Below are positions 32,829-43,599 of a stretch of 64,000 nucleotides of DNA, piece by piece. This DNA is from Zygnema cylindricum. Taxonomy: Eukaryota > Streptophyta > Zygnematophyceae > Zygnematales > Zygnemataceae. Below the pieces are notes generated by a model. It saw only the letters and a program-made list of their open reading frames with translations. It searched no databases and was not told the origin of the DNA. The translations under genes and the position numbers were made by a program. The stretch lies in contig JBBHKE010002706.1 in the NCBI GenBank assembly GCA_037447655.1, forward strand, positions 186,001-250,000. Direction: 5' to 3'. Within the stretch, counting starts at the first letter, position 1; each line of letters opens with the position of its first letter.

Positions 32829-32957
32829 AACTGTAGTTCACATAGCACATACTGTAGTTCACATAGCACATACTGTAGTTCACATAGCACATACTGTAGT
32901 TCACATAGCACATACTGTAGTTCACATAGCACATACTGTAGTTCACATAGCACATAG
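32829..32957. repeat. 21-bp minisatellite, about six units
   Basis: Unit ACTGTAGTTCACATAGCACAT, perfect copies head to tail, followed by two copies of a related ATAGTCAGATACTGCGT unit to about 33000. Confidence 0.95.
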
Positions 32958-33000
32958 TCAGATACTGCGTATAGCACATAGTCAGATACTGCGTAGTCAT

Positions 33001-33607
33001 AGGGTTCCCACGCGGAAGTTTACAGTTCACAAAGTACATAGCCACGTAGTACATAAATTTACTGTGAAATTCACAGACAGAACTGATGTGTACAGAAGTC
33101 GGAAGACTACATATAATGGTGTGCCACATTGGCATTTGGAACTTCGAGGTCGTAGAACATGAAGTGCGACAAAGGTCACATAATTTTGTAGACTTTTTCC
33201 ACAAACGTAGGAAAAGAAAGCATTGCATAAAATATGGAATTGTCCTTAGTAGAGCAAGGGTCCTTAGTAGAACTAGGGTCTAAAAGCTTGTGCTTCAATG
33301 GAGGGATTAGTATCCATCTCAATTTTTGCAATACATACTTCCTTTCGTTAGTATCGCATAGAATGGGTACACTAATATTCCATAAGCAATGCGTCAAATC
33401 GCATGCTTATTTGTAGTGTTTTGTATCGGGTAAAATATTTTCGCAATAAATTTGTATTCAATATATTGAATATCGAACAGTCGAATGGGTTCGATATATC
33501 GCTACTGACCAACAAATTTTATATTGGTGGTGGTGTGCCACATTGGCATTTAGAATTGCGAAGGTAGACATCGAATATAAAGTGCAACAAATATAACGAA
33601 ATTTGCA
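33001..33607. other. unassigned spacer
   Basis: No gene, RNA or repeat end is evident. Contains a short palindromic AT stretch near 33460. Confidence 0.5.
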
Positions 33608-34744
33608 AATAGCCCGCTTTGGTGCTAATTACAACAATTAAATCGTGAATCACATAATGCCCTACAGTATGTTCGCCCCCACATGAGCAACGAAGTACAT
33701 GAACTTCCGTTGTGTTAGAATACTAGTTGCAAACATATTGCGGGTGCCTAAACGGGGGGGTAAAGGAAACTCAAACGTAACTTGACCCAAAATATTAACG
33801 TAAACGAGTAGGTGAATGAGTAACAAGTGACACATATAAGAGACCACGAGTTTAAGTGGGTGCTAATTACTTGGATATGCATTGTTGCGTATGGAAGTTG
33901 TTATCGTCAATGAGATATAAAAAAGGTGAAACTTGATTTCAAGCGTATGGTGAGAGTACGTCGTGAATTGCTTACAATGTTAATAACACCATATCCACAC
34001 CCCTTTTTGCTCTAAAATAGAGTTAACAACATTATTTTTTTATTTGTGTAAATAAAGGTATTTTTCAATCAACGTCAATTACACTAATTTATACAATTTT
34101 AAATTAGTGTGGTGTACGAAACGTGCCATTGCGTGCCAAAACTATACCACATTACACAAAATATTTTGAAAAATGTTGTCGGGAATAGAAAAGAAGTTGA
34201 GTCGACACAAGAAGGCTAATTCGTATCTAATTCATACTATTAAAGATGGGGGGAAATCACGCGAACTTGTTCTCCTATATTCAAACACAAACAATGTGAA
34301 AAAAGGTTATAGCAGTTACAATACGAGAATATGTATCAAAATTAGTGTTATGTGTGTTATATAGAGTTAATGTTTCCTTGGCTCGAGATCATGAGACCCA
34401 ATATAACGTTAAAAACATTGTTTATTGATTTACAATAATAATTTATTAACACTAAAAGCCATTCACGGGGTACAGTATGGGCTCATTTACATGTCTCCAC
34501 TCAAGTGCGGGACCCGCGGCACCCCTACAGCACCCCTCGACGCCTTTGGCACCTCGCGCGATCGAGTATGTGAAAAGGGCTCGTATATTTAGGGTCGTTT
34601 ATTATTCCTTTGTGTTGTTTTTTTAAATTTTAAAAAACACAAACCTAGATAAAATATACCCTCAACATACGGTCGCGCGCAAAATACGGGTGACATAGAC
34701 ACCTTCGGCACCTCCGAGGGGCCAAAAAGTTGCAAGATTTAGTC

Positions 34745-34947
34745 TACACCGCGAATCGTTATTAGCGTTGAGAAATTATTAGTGTAAAGAAAAAATTAGC
34801 GTCATTCATTTTAATTTAGTGCCAGGAGACGTGGCAGATTATGGTCCATGTTCTTAAATAGTGTAGTTTATTCTATTTATGGTATTAATGTCAAAATTTT
34901 GGGGTGCCGATATAGAGTTCATAACGCTAATAACGATTCGCGGTGTA
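34745..34947. mobile_element. MITE-like element, 203 bp
   Basis: Terminal inverted repeats TACACCGCGAATCGTTATTA and its complement at the right end (AATAACGATTCGCGGTGTA). No coding capacity. Confidence 0.8.
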
Positions 34948-34953
34948 GTCCTA

Positions 34954-35135
34954 TACACCGTGAATCGCTATTAGCGTTATGAACTAATTAGGGTCAAAAA
35001 ACAATTATCGTTATTAACGCTAATTGGGAATTTGGGGTTTTCCAAAATATAATTAATAATTCTATTTGAGAATTTTAGTCAAAATTTGGGGGCGCCGAAA
35101 TAGCGTTATGAACTCCAATAGCGATTCACGGTGTA
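34954..35135. mobile_element. MITE-like element, 182 bp
   Basis: TACACCGTGAATCGCTATTA at the left, AATAGCGATTCACGGTGTA at the right. Only 6 bp from the previous copy. Confidence 0.8.
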
Positions 35136-35803
35136 TTGCACGAGCTGAGAGAAGAGCCCCGTGAAACGGTATTTTCTTTCGGGAAATTGTAAGATGAATC
35201 TACCGTAAGAAAAAAATGGAGCGAACAGCAGGTTGGACCTTTACGGGACATGAAGCTGATATAGATCACGCGCAAGTCTTGCTTTTGATTTGACCAGCCT
35301 GCTTGGGGTGTAATACCAAGTAGGATTCGAATTGTTTACGTTATTACGTTAAGTTTAGAACGAAGCTATTAAATTGATATCATAGTCACGCCACGTGTAT
35401 CTCTTTTCCTCCCCACTTGTTTCGCGGCGGCGTTTCAACGCATTTCGTTAGAGAGGGTGCTAGCGGTTGTCGGTTGGGTTTGGCTGATTGCCTGATTTCA
35501 GTGATTTGTTTATACAGCCTGCCTTGAGTACGTAAAATTAAATACGATTCCGATCGCTTACGTTATTGTACGATGAGTACACTTCGAACGAAGTTGTACT
35601 GTACAGTTCTGTACTGTACTGTACTGTAACATACTGTAACTCCCTACATGTTAGCGGCGGCGTTTCTGCGCGCGTCATCCGGAATAGTGTTTGCCGTCGT
35701 CAGTACGGACCCAAATTTTGACGGGCTTAGGTGGACACCTCATGACGCAGCGGATGTCGTCAACGTGTACAGCTTTCGTGAAGGATTTTTTTCAGAGACT
35801 GTC

Positions 35804-36013
35804 TACACCTTGAATCGTTATTAGCGTATAGAAATTATTAGTGTAAAGAAAAAATTAGCATCATTCATTCTAATTTAGTGCCAAGAGACGTGGCATATCA
35901 TGGTCCACATACTTAAATAGTGTAGTTTATTATATTTAAGGTATTAATGTCAAAATTTTGGGGTGCCGATATAGCGTACATAAGGCTAATAAGTAATAAC
36001 GATTCACGGTGTA
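35804..36013. mobile_element. MITE-like element with a paralogous empty site, ~210 bp
   Basis: Ends TACACCTTGAATCGTTATTA and ATAACGATTCACGGTGTA. X copy 1 has the unoccupied site near 32130 (CTGTCTACTTAGC). In copy 2 TGTCTAC occurs on both sides (35800-35806 and 36015-36021). Confidence 0.85.
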
Positions 36014-36616
36014 GTGTCTACAAGCAACTTGGGGCGTCGACCTAGCAGGTCACAAAGCAAAAATGTACGGAGATTCTATGAGCGCGGAAATTCACTCGTT
36101 AAATCCGCACTGATCTGATATCCTGATCCGCACTCCGCGCCTTAATTCGCACGTTTCCACATTAAGGTAGGCTCAATATCCAGTAGGCAGGTATTGCCGG
36201 ATTGGACCACGTGATTTGCATGTGCGGCTGATGACACCGCACGTGTGTTGTCCAGGAGTGCCGAATCTATCGAACATCGCGAGACTTCCTCTGCCTCCCT
36301 GGCACCAGCTAGGAAATGCCACGATGAGAAGGTCAATCTAGTATTTCTGTACTAAAGGTTCCCTCCACGAGTATTTCGTACGGTTATCGGGCAGGAAGAG
36401 TCCACCGTGTCCGTTCATTGCGTTATTGTTTTGTACGCAGACGGTTTTACCACTTTACCATTGGCTCTTGTAGTCTTTAAATGTTTCCTGTTTTTTTTTT
36501 TCCCGTTTTGTACTTTGATGGTTTTTGCCATCGCACGTGTTACAATAAAGTTTTATTTTGGTCTTTACTTTTTACCCATAGCGAGGAATGGAATAAAATC
36601 TTCTCGAAGATCATGC

Positions 36617-38310
36617 CATAGTACAGTAATTGTACGGTACCAGTGTACCAGTGCTGTGTTTTCTGTGATATCCCCGAAAAATATTAAACGGTTTATGGCT
36701 GTTTATTCGTTTATACAGCTGTCAAAACCTTTTTCCGAGCTTAAACTCACCATGTTCCATCGTACAATATGCTAGGGTTACATGGACGAACCCATACTCG
36801 CTATTATAATTTGTTTGAATGACATGTTTTTTTTCATGTTATTTTTTTATTTTATTTTTCTCACACATGGCAATAATTTCATGTTACGATGTGGTACATA
36901 GCGAGATGTGGGTAGCGGCAGCCTGAAGCAAGCCGTACAAGTCACAAAATGTCACGGAAAATGTTTTCAGACATTTTCGGCTCTTTTTTTTTATTGAGAG
37001 CCAGATTTTCTATTTCTTTTATAAGTACGTGTACAAGGTAATTTTCCAATCAGATGTACTTTCCCGTCCTTGTAAGGATATACCCTTTCGTACACATGTC
37101 CTTTCGTATATGTACTACAGTACAGTACAGCAATGTCCGGAGAGTTGCCGTGTTTTAAAAAAAGTTCAAACTGCTGTTAAAAGGTGTATAAACGCAGAAA
37201 GTTTTCTGCTACAAAATGTTTGCTCACAACACTGACAGTACGGATAGAAAAGGCTGCAAAAAACCTGGAGTTTACCAGCAACAATTCCCCAGCGCACTGG
37301 TAATAAAACGAGAATTTGAACGGACCGATATCCTCCACGTAGGCTAGTAGTGCTTGCGCACTCGATCTTGTATAGACCACAATAATTCAGAAACCACACT
37401 ACGCACTGTAGCTTTAAACTCTGAAGAGCTGATAGCGTATGATTGGTGTACGCTGTTACCCTGTTACCATTTGACAAGGTGACGTGGCATAATTTCTGTG
37501 GATCTGTGCAGCTGACCTTACAAACTTTAGTGCGTACGAACTGATTGCGTGATTGTAGTAAAATCTCTCGGGGCGATCGTATTTCCCTGCTGACATCCTT
37601 AGTTAGTTACTTTCCTCACCTCCGTCCTTAGCAGTACCACCTACCAACTTACCACACCTTCCTAACTATGCAGTATTTCACTATCTTGCCTGCCTTTTCA
37701 ATTTTGCCTGTTACTGGTACCAACCAATCCCAGTAAAAACTAAAAAGCTGGTTTTGAAACTCTTTAGAGTATTTCGGCTTGTAACTCCCCGCACCACTGC
37801 GCTTGCAACGTATTAGTTTTCCTCATTTGAATCTTGGAGGAATTCAAATCTCAAACTGAAGTTGCCGCCAGTTCCTTTTTTTTAAATAGACCTTCTCAAG
37901 ATTGTAGTCCCTTTCTTTCAAAACAACACAAAGGATTCCGAATGAAACAAAACTTGTCAGTTTGTGAAGGTAGAACTCGTTGGCCTCTCTCTCTCTGTGC
38001 AGTCGGATGCAGGAAAGTCAGTTACCCTAATTAGCGTGGACAGTAAGATTGGCAGCTTTAGTTCTTCCATGAGATAAAATACATCTCTCGCCTTCCTTTC
38101 CTTTGACGTTCTTTGCTAATTTACTGTATCACTTCTCTGAGACTATTGTCAACACTTGCAGTTTAAATCACCGTCCTCTCCTCCATATTCAACAGCAGCC
38201 TTTTAAGAAGAGACAAAAGAGGGGAAATTTAGAAGAGGTGAAAGACAGAAGGCAAGTGAAATAGAAGGAGCAGAGATGAAGGAGTAAGAAACCATAATCT
38301 TAGAGGAGGA
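36617..38310. other. intergenic, nothing assignable
   Basis: AT-rich DNA with poly-T runs and short GTAC-rich palindromes (for example near 37107). I see no conserved frame and no RNA gene. Confidence 0.5.
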
Positions 38311-38438
38311 TTTTTTAGGTTGCTCGATGATTTTTCTTAGGGTTACTGGACGAGCTCTTTTAGAGTTACTTGAGCTCTTTTAGGGTTACCCGACAAACTC
38401 TTTTAGGGTTACTCGACGACTTTTTTAGGTTACCTCTG
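38311..38438 (+). promoter_or_regulatory. telo-box-like repeat cluster upstream of the trihelix gene
   Basis: Six degenerate 20-25-bp units of the form CTTTTAGGGTTACTCGACGA. The core TTAGGGTTA resembles the plant telo-box (AAACCCTAA on the other strand, a known promoter motif). It ends about 140 bp before the start codon. Regulatory role is inference. Confidence 0.4.
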
Positions 38439-38524
38439 GATGACCTTAATCGTTTACCGTACAGTAGTTCAGCACAACTTTGCAAGGAAATTCACAACTG
38501 ATATATATGTGCATCGTTTTTTTT

Positions 38525-38532
38525 TATATATA
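38525..38532 (+). promoter_or_regulatory. TATA-like box
   Basis: TATATATA 45 bp before the ATG at 38577. The spacing allows only a very short leader, so it may not be the true promoter. Confidence 0.3.
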
Positions 38533-38576
38533 CACATCGTTTGTTTGGCAGATAACAGTAATTCAACAACAAAATT

Positions 38577-41500
38577 ATGTCGGTAGGGAATACCTTCGGA
38601 CTGGCGAAACGACAAGGCGTGTTTCCACCTGGTTCTAAAGAGCTTCAAGAGGAAGAAGAAGGAAAGAATGTGAAAGAGACTGCTCGGAAAGAAAAACATA
38701 AAAATATGGCAGGAGGAGAAAATCAGGACTGGAGGTTCCTCGGAGGTATTCCGTGGGGTATACCTGTAGAGAAAGGAACAGTTCCGAGGTCAGTTCCGTT
38801 TACAGTTCCAGGGGTTCCATATTCGGTTCCAAGAGGTCCGTTTCCAGTTCCTGGAGGAGGCCCAGTTCCGTTCCCAGTTCTTGGAGGAGGCTCAGTTCCG
38901 TTTCCAGTTCATGGAGGAGGCTCAGTTCCGTTTCCAGTTCCTGGAGGAGGTTCAGTTCCGTTTCCAGGTCCAGGACAGCAAGGAGGTTTCACGAATGCTC
39001 AAAGAATTCACATGTCATTGAGTCAAATGGTTTCAAGTTTAGGACATCAAGCCTTGGGTCCAGTAAACCTTCCTCAGAATGTGGGAAGTCCTTTTACTGG
39101 GACTAGTGGAGAAGAAACTACGCAGGTTGCGAAAAGGTCTAAAAAAAATGATTTAATCGAAAAAGACGAAGCTCGACAAAAAAATCAAATGGAGAAAGAA
39201 AAAACTGGGAAAGGAAAGAAAGGACGGAAAGAACGGAAAGGAACAGCAGGACTTTTTGATCGGTGGACGGAAACGGAAACGCTAACTCTTATCTATGTGA
39301 AGGCGAAGGAGATAAAACACGAAAAGGACAATGACTTGACAGGGAGACATCAACCGAGCGACGAGAAATGGGGTTTGATTGCGAGTGAGTTACAAAGCCA
39401 GCATGGATTTCTGAAACACCCTACGAGGTGTAAACACAAATGGGAGAACATATTAAAGGATTTCAAAAAAATCAAGGAGTATAGTGCCAATAAAGTTGGG
39501 AAATCTTATTGGGAAATGTCTTCCTCGGAAAGATCGAATGTGCCTTTGCCCGGGAAATTTTTACAAAGAATATATGAGGCCTTGGAAAAAGCCATGGAAG
39601 GGAAGGAAATTGCTCTTCCAAGGCATGCGATAGAAGTCGTGGCAGAGGAAGAGGGCGAGGAAGAGGGAGAGGAAGAGGGAGAGGGAGAAGAAAAGGGAGA
39701 CAAAACGGGAGAGGGGGAAAGCCAGAGCGAGAAAGGGGAAAGGAGAGATGAGAGCGAAATTGGCGGTGAGGGAGAGAAACGAGAGGGAGTGGGAGAGGGA
39801 GAAGGAGAAGGAGGGAAGGGAGAGGGAAAAGGAAAGGGACACGAGAAGGAAGAGGGAGTGGGAGAGGTTGAGGGAAAAGGACAGGGGAAGGGAGACAAGG
39901 AAGAGAAAAAAACACACGGAGAGGGAGTGGGAGAGGGAAAGGAAAAGGGACAAGAAGAGGGAAAGGAAAAGGGACAAGAAGAGGGAAAGGAAAAGGGACA
40001 AGAAGAGGGAAAGGAGAAGGGACAGGAAGAGGGAAAGGAGAAGGGACAGGAAGAGGGAAAGGAAAAGCGCAACATGGAGAAAGGGGTGGATGGAGGGGCA
40101 GAAAAGGAACAGGCAGAGAAAAGGAAGGGAGAGGGTGAGAGGGATGAAATTACTGCGAGCGTGACTCAGTTCAGAGAAGGAAGTAAGAACCTGGCAGGAG
40201 GAGGAGGAGGAGGAGGAGGAGGAGGAAATCAGGATTTACAACGGAGGCTCCTTGAAAGTCTTCCATGGGCTCCATCATCTGAAAAAGTACCAATTCCTCC
40301 TTCAGTTCCACTTTCCGCTCTTCTTCCGGTTCCGATGGAGCAAGAGTTTTTTAATAATACTAAAAAAAATAACCCGATTTCGAGCAATACCCAAACCTTA
40401 AACCTGTTTTCGGGCAACACCCAAACATTTAACCCGTTTATGAGCAGTAGCCAAATAAATTTCCCTTTTCCAAACAATACCCAAACAAATTTTCCATTTC
40501 CGAACAATGCCCAAACAAATTTTCCTTTTCTGAACAATACCCAAACAAATTTTCCGCTTCCAAACAATACCCAAACAAATTTTCCATTTCCGAACAATAC
40601 CCAAACAATTAACCCATTTTCCAGCAACGCTATTTTACACAGAGGTCATCAATCCATGGAGCCGTTAAATCACCGTTTGGGGAATGCTGAAATCATTCCT
40701 AGTCAAGGCGTTGGAAATGAAACCGGACAGGGTCTTAATAGGGAGAAGGAAAATATATTTTTTCCTTCGAAGAAGAAACGGAGGAGAAGAAGGAAAGAAT
40801 CGGATGGACCAAATGATCGGTGGACGGAAAAGGAAGCGTTGCATCTTATATCTATCAAAGGGAGGGAAATGGAACATGAAAGGTTACACGGACCCAAAAC
40901 AAGACATCGAGCAAAAGACGCAAAGTGGACATCTATCTCTTCTGAGTTACAAGAAAAGCACGGAATTACGAAAGACCCGAGGAAATGTCAAAACAAATGG
41001 GAGAACATAATAAAGGATTTCAAAAAAGTGAGGGAATATTGTGGTCATATGGATGGAAAAACGTATTGGGAAATGAGTTCGGCTGAAAGAGTCGCGATTC
41101 CATTGCCAGGAAGCTTTTTAGAAAGTATTTACAGGGCAATGGAGAAAGCTGTTAAAGGAGATGAAAAGCTGATGTTAAATACCGGGCGAGAAACATCTGC
41201 TGAGGGAGATGGAGAGGAAGAGGGAGAGGAAGAGGCAGAGGGAAAAGAAGAGGGAGTGGGCGCGGGAGTAAGGATGGGAACTGGCAAGGGGATGGCAGAG
41301 GGAGTGGGAGAGAGACAGGGAGAGAGACTGGGAGAGAGACCGGGAAAGAGACCTGGAGAGAGACCGGGAGAGGGAACGGGAGAGGGAGCGGTAGGTAATA
41401 AAGGGGAGAGGCAAGGGTTCTCTCTTTGCTGTATTGAAGGAAATAATAATGCAAATCTTGAAGTTCAAGGAAAAAACATTTACAAGGATAGTCCAGCAGC

Positions 41501-41777
41501 TCAGGCAGTACAGGAGAATGTCCATAACTCCGCGACAAATATAATTTCCGCGGGAAAATTCAGCAACTCCTGTCAATCACGGGATTGGGATGGTTTTCGT
41601 GACATAATGGTTGAAATGCAAGAAAAAAATCACCAAATGACGATGAGAATGATAGAGAAGTTTGGAGAGTACCTCGAAAACAAATGGGAAAAAGAAAGAC
41701 AAAGTAGGTCAGAGCTCCTCACTGCCTTACAGTTACTGATAGGAGCAAAAAATGGAGGAGAGGGAGGAAGGCAGTAA
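38577..41777 (+). CDS. double trihelix (Myb/SANT-like) DNA-binding protein, tandem-fused
   Basis: Intron-free frame of 1066 residues. Two trihelix domains: about residues 228-341, with Trp230, Trp265 and Trp289 and TRCKHKWENILKDFKKIKEY; and about 747-863, with Trp749, Trp784 and Trp808 and RKCQNKWENIIKDFKKVREY. Each is followed by YWEMSS-ER and an LPG-F helix typical of the fourth amphipathic helix of GT factors. Each trihelix is preceded by NQD...PW...EK...P-SVP, a Pro-rich repeat stretch and a Lys/Arg cluster that could be a nuclear signal, and is followed by an acidic Glu/Gly tail. The gene therefore looks like one module duplicated and fused. Internal repeats: GGGSVPFPVP (~85-130), KEKGQEEG (~455-500), NNTQTNFPFP (~601-681). 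The C-terminus (about 1000-1060) is a probable coiled coil. The role is presumably DNA binding in the nucleus; the target is unknown. The next in-frame Met is at 38706. Confidence 0.85.
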   Translation: MSVGNTFGLAKRQGVFPPGSKELQEEEEGKNVKETARKEKHKNMAGGENQDWRFLGGIPWGIPVEKGTVPRSVPFTVPGVPYSVPRGPFPVPGGGPVPFPVLGGGSVPFPVHGGGSVPFPVPGGGSVPFPGPGQQGGFTNAQRIHMSLSQMVSSLGHQALGPVNLPQNVGSPFTGTSGEETTQVAKRSKKNDLIEKDEARQKNQMEKEKTGKGKKGRKERKGTAGLFDRWTETETLTLIYVKAKEIKHEKDNDLTGRHQPSDEKWGLIASELQSQHGFLKHPTRCKHKWENILKDFKKIKEYSANKVGKSYWEMSSSERSNVPLPGKFLQRIYEALEKAMEGKEIALPRHAIEVVAEEEGEEEGEEEGEGEEKGDKTGEGESQSEKGERRDESEIGGEGEKREGVGEGEGEGGKGEGKGKGHEKEEGVGEVEGKGQGKGDKEEKKTHGEGVGEGKEKGQEEGKEKGQEEGKEKGQEEGKEKGQEEGKEKGQEEGKEKRNMEKGVDGGAEKEQAEKRKGEGERDEITASVTQFREGSKNLAGGGGGGGGGGNQDLQRRLLESLPWAPSSEKVPIPPSVPLSALLPVPMEQEFFNNTKKNNPISSNTQTLNLFSGNTQTFNPFMSSSQINFPFPNNTQTNFPFPNNAQTNFPFLNNTQTNFPLPNNTQTNFPFPNNTQTINPFSSNAILHRGHQSMEPLNHRLGNAEIIPSQGVGNETGQGLNREKENIFFPSKKKRRRRRKESDGPNDRWTEKEALHLISIKGREMEHERLHGPKTRHRAKDAKWTSISSELQEKHGITKDPRKCQNKWENIIKDFKKVREYCGHMDGKTYWEMSSAERVAIPLPGSFLESIYRAMEKAVKGDEKLMLNTGRETSAEGDGEEEGEEEAEGKEEGVGAGVRMGTGKGMAEGVGERQGERLGERPGKRPGERPGEGTGEGAVGNKGERQGFSLCCIEGNNNANLEVQGKNIYKDSPAAQAVQENVHNSATNIISAGKFSNSCQSRDWDGFRDIMVEMQEKNHQMTMRMIEKFGEYLENKWEKERQSRSELLTALQLLIGAKNGGEGGRQ

Positions 41778-42120
41778 TACTGTCGATGTACAGATAATGG
41801 AGATCTAGAAGGATTTTAGGGTTTTGGTTTGGAAAATTAGACTTAGCCTTGGGAGGTTTTAAGAAAGAGGGAAAAGACAAATGTAGACTTTTTTTTTTTA
41901 AAAAACATGCATGTTTCGATGTAAACATATAGGATCCTGGTTTAAGCCTGGAAAAACGAAAGAGAGAGAGAGAGAGAGGGTGAGGGAGCGAGAGAGAGAG
42001 AGCGGGAGGGAGAGAGTGAGAGGGAGAGAGGAGGGAGTGAGAGAGAGGGAAAGAAACTTAAAAGTGAGGGGAGAGAGAGGGCGAGGGCGAGGGAGAGGAC
42101 GAGCGTGGGTGGGAGGGAAA
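41778..42120. repeat. 3' flank with a GA-rich tract
   Basis: GAGAGAGGGAGC-type purine repeat from about 41958 to 42115. No clear AATAAA is seen close to the stop codon. Confidence 0.7.
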
Positions 42121-42316
42121 GAGAAATGTAAACCATGGCGAGGTTATGGGTTCAATTTTCTTGTATGATGGTAGTTTGTGGTGGTAAATGTACCTTTTCA
42201 AATTGGAGATGTAATTCATATGTTTTTTTTACATTTTTGGCTTTTTTTTTTGCATTGTATTTTTGGAGATGTACTTTTCTCTACTCAAATCTCCCTGCCC
42301 TCAACAAATTTCGTGT

Positions 42317-42606
42317 CAGAACCTCTCCCTCTCCCTCTCCCTCTCCGTTTCTCTCCCTCTCCCTCTCTCTCCCTTTCTCCCTCTCTTTCTCCCTCTCTTT
42401 TTCCCTCTCACTCTCTCTCTCCCTCTCTCTCCCTCTCCCTCTCCCTCTCTCTCTCCCTCTCCCTCTCCCGCTTCCTCTCCCTCCCCCTCCCCTCTCCCTC
42501 TCCCTCTCCCTCTCCCTCTCCCTCTCCCTCTCTCTCCCCCTCTCCCCCCCCCCCTTGCCCTCTCTCTCTTCATCTCCCTCGCCTCTCCCTCTCCCTCTCC
42601 CTCGTG
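42317..42606. repeat. CTCCCT-type pyrimidine tract
   Basis: About 290 bp of CTCCCT/CTCT units with a C run. Open frames across it are low-complexity Ser/Pro/Leu and not genes. Confidence 0.9.
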
Positions 42607-43343
42607 CCACATGGAACGTACTGTTTGTTTTCATTTCTACCTTTTCTCGGATTCGTTAATTTTATTTTTTCCAGTATTATCTTTTTTGTCCGTGGATTTA
42701 ATTTGTTCTTGTGGTTTTTTATCGTTTTTTTTTCTAAATATTCACCTGTTCTATTTATATGAATGTAAAATTTTTTTTTTTTGTTATTTCTAGTTTGGTG
42801 AAATCTAAAAGTTTTATTTATGTTTTACATAAGTCTTGTGTTGAGTATTGGGAATTTTGATGAATAGGACAAATTTAATTATGTGAGACTTTTTCGTCTT
42901 ACATTTGGGACCTTTTTTTGGACCAATTTTTTGCCGAGAATTGATTATATTTTCTATCAATTAACAAAGAAAAATGGGTTTTAGAGTACATATCGACGTA
43001 CTTTTTTTACATGTGTGGTTTAATAGTTAATCTGTACTTATCAATGTACTATTTAACCACTTTGACAGAAATTCATGTGTGGTTTAATGGTTAAACTGTA
43101 CTTATTAACCCACCTAAACGTTTCAGCAGTAATTTGGTGATTTCCTATGATGGCGACCCATTGGACACTAAGTTTTAGTGTTGTTCGCCCCATAAAACCA
43201 ACACTATAAGGCGTGACAAAATCAATGTTGGTAATAACAACTTGACAAGTATATCGATGGAATAATAGAAAACTAAGAAAAGGATGTGGATTTAAAAAAT
43301 TATAGGTTTAAAAAAAATTGGATGTGGATTTCCAACCAAAGCC
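42607..43343. other. intergenic, AT-rich
   Basis: A ~36-bp direct repeat (ATGTGTGGTTTAATAGTTAA type) occurs near 43010 and 43073. Nothing else assignable. Confidence 0.5.
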
Positions 43344-43564
43344 CTACACCGTGTATCGCTATTAGTGTTAACAATTTTTTCGCCGCTTGAAACATCTTTT
43401 CGCCGTACACACTTGTCCAATTTTCAGTTTGAGACCGCCAATCGGAAGCTGAGAATACCTTTCAATCGCCACCGTCAAATCCACAATTTGACAAGTGTCT
43501 GTACGGAAAAAAAAAGTTAAGTGGCAAAAAAAAACATTAACACTAATAGCGATTGGCGGTGTAG
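43344..43564. mobile_element. MITE-like element, 221 bp
   Basis: CTACACCGTGTATCGCTATT at the left and AATAGCGATTGGCGGTGTAG at the right. Confidence 0.75.
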
Positions 43565-43599
43565 AACTTACGTCTCCATGTACTTGAAACTTAGCGAAA

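Larger units (their letters stand above)
33608..36616. repeat. ~3-kb dispersed repeat X, copy 2
   Basis: Direct copy of 29705-32676 with substantial divergence. It carries three MITE-like insertions (34745-34947, 34954-35135, 35804-36013) and a GC-richer unique patch (34480-34740) not found in copy 1. Confidence 0.75.

Noticed and set aside
32829-32957. CRISPR-like array
   Set aside because: Units are contiguous without spacers and the genome is eukaryotic. It is a minisatellite.
38311-38438. Interstitial telomere
   Set aside because: TTTAGGG words are spaced 20-25 bp apart in longer units and are not a contiguous 7-bp array.
39472-40165. Long open frames on both strands inside the trihelix gene
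   Set aside because: They are by-products of the purine-rich repeat. Only the plus frame from 38577 has domains at both ends.
42135-42793. Open frames of up to 194 codons across the pyrimidine tract
   Set aside because: They encode only Ser/Pro/Leu low complexity, are open in several frames at once and have no domain.
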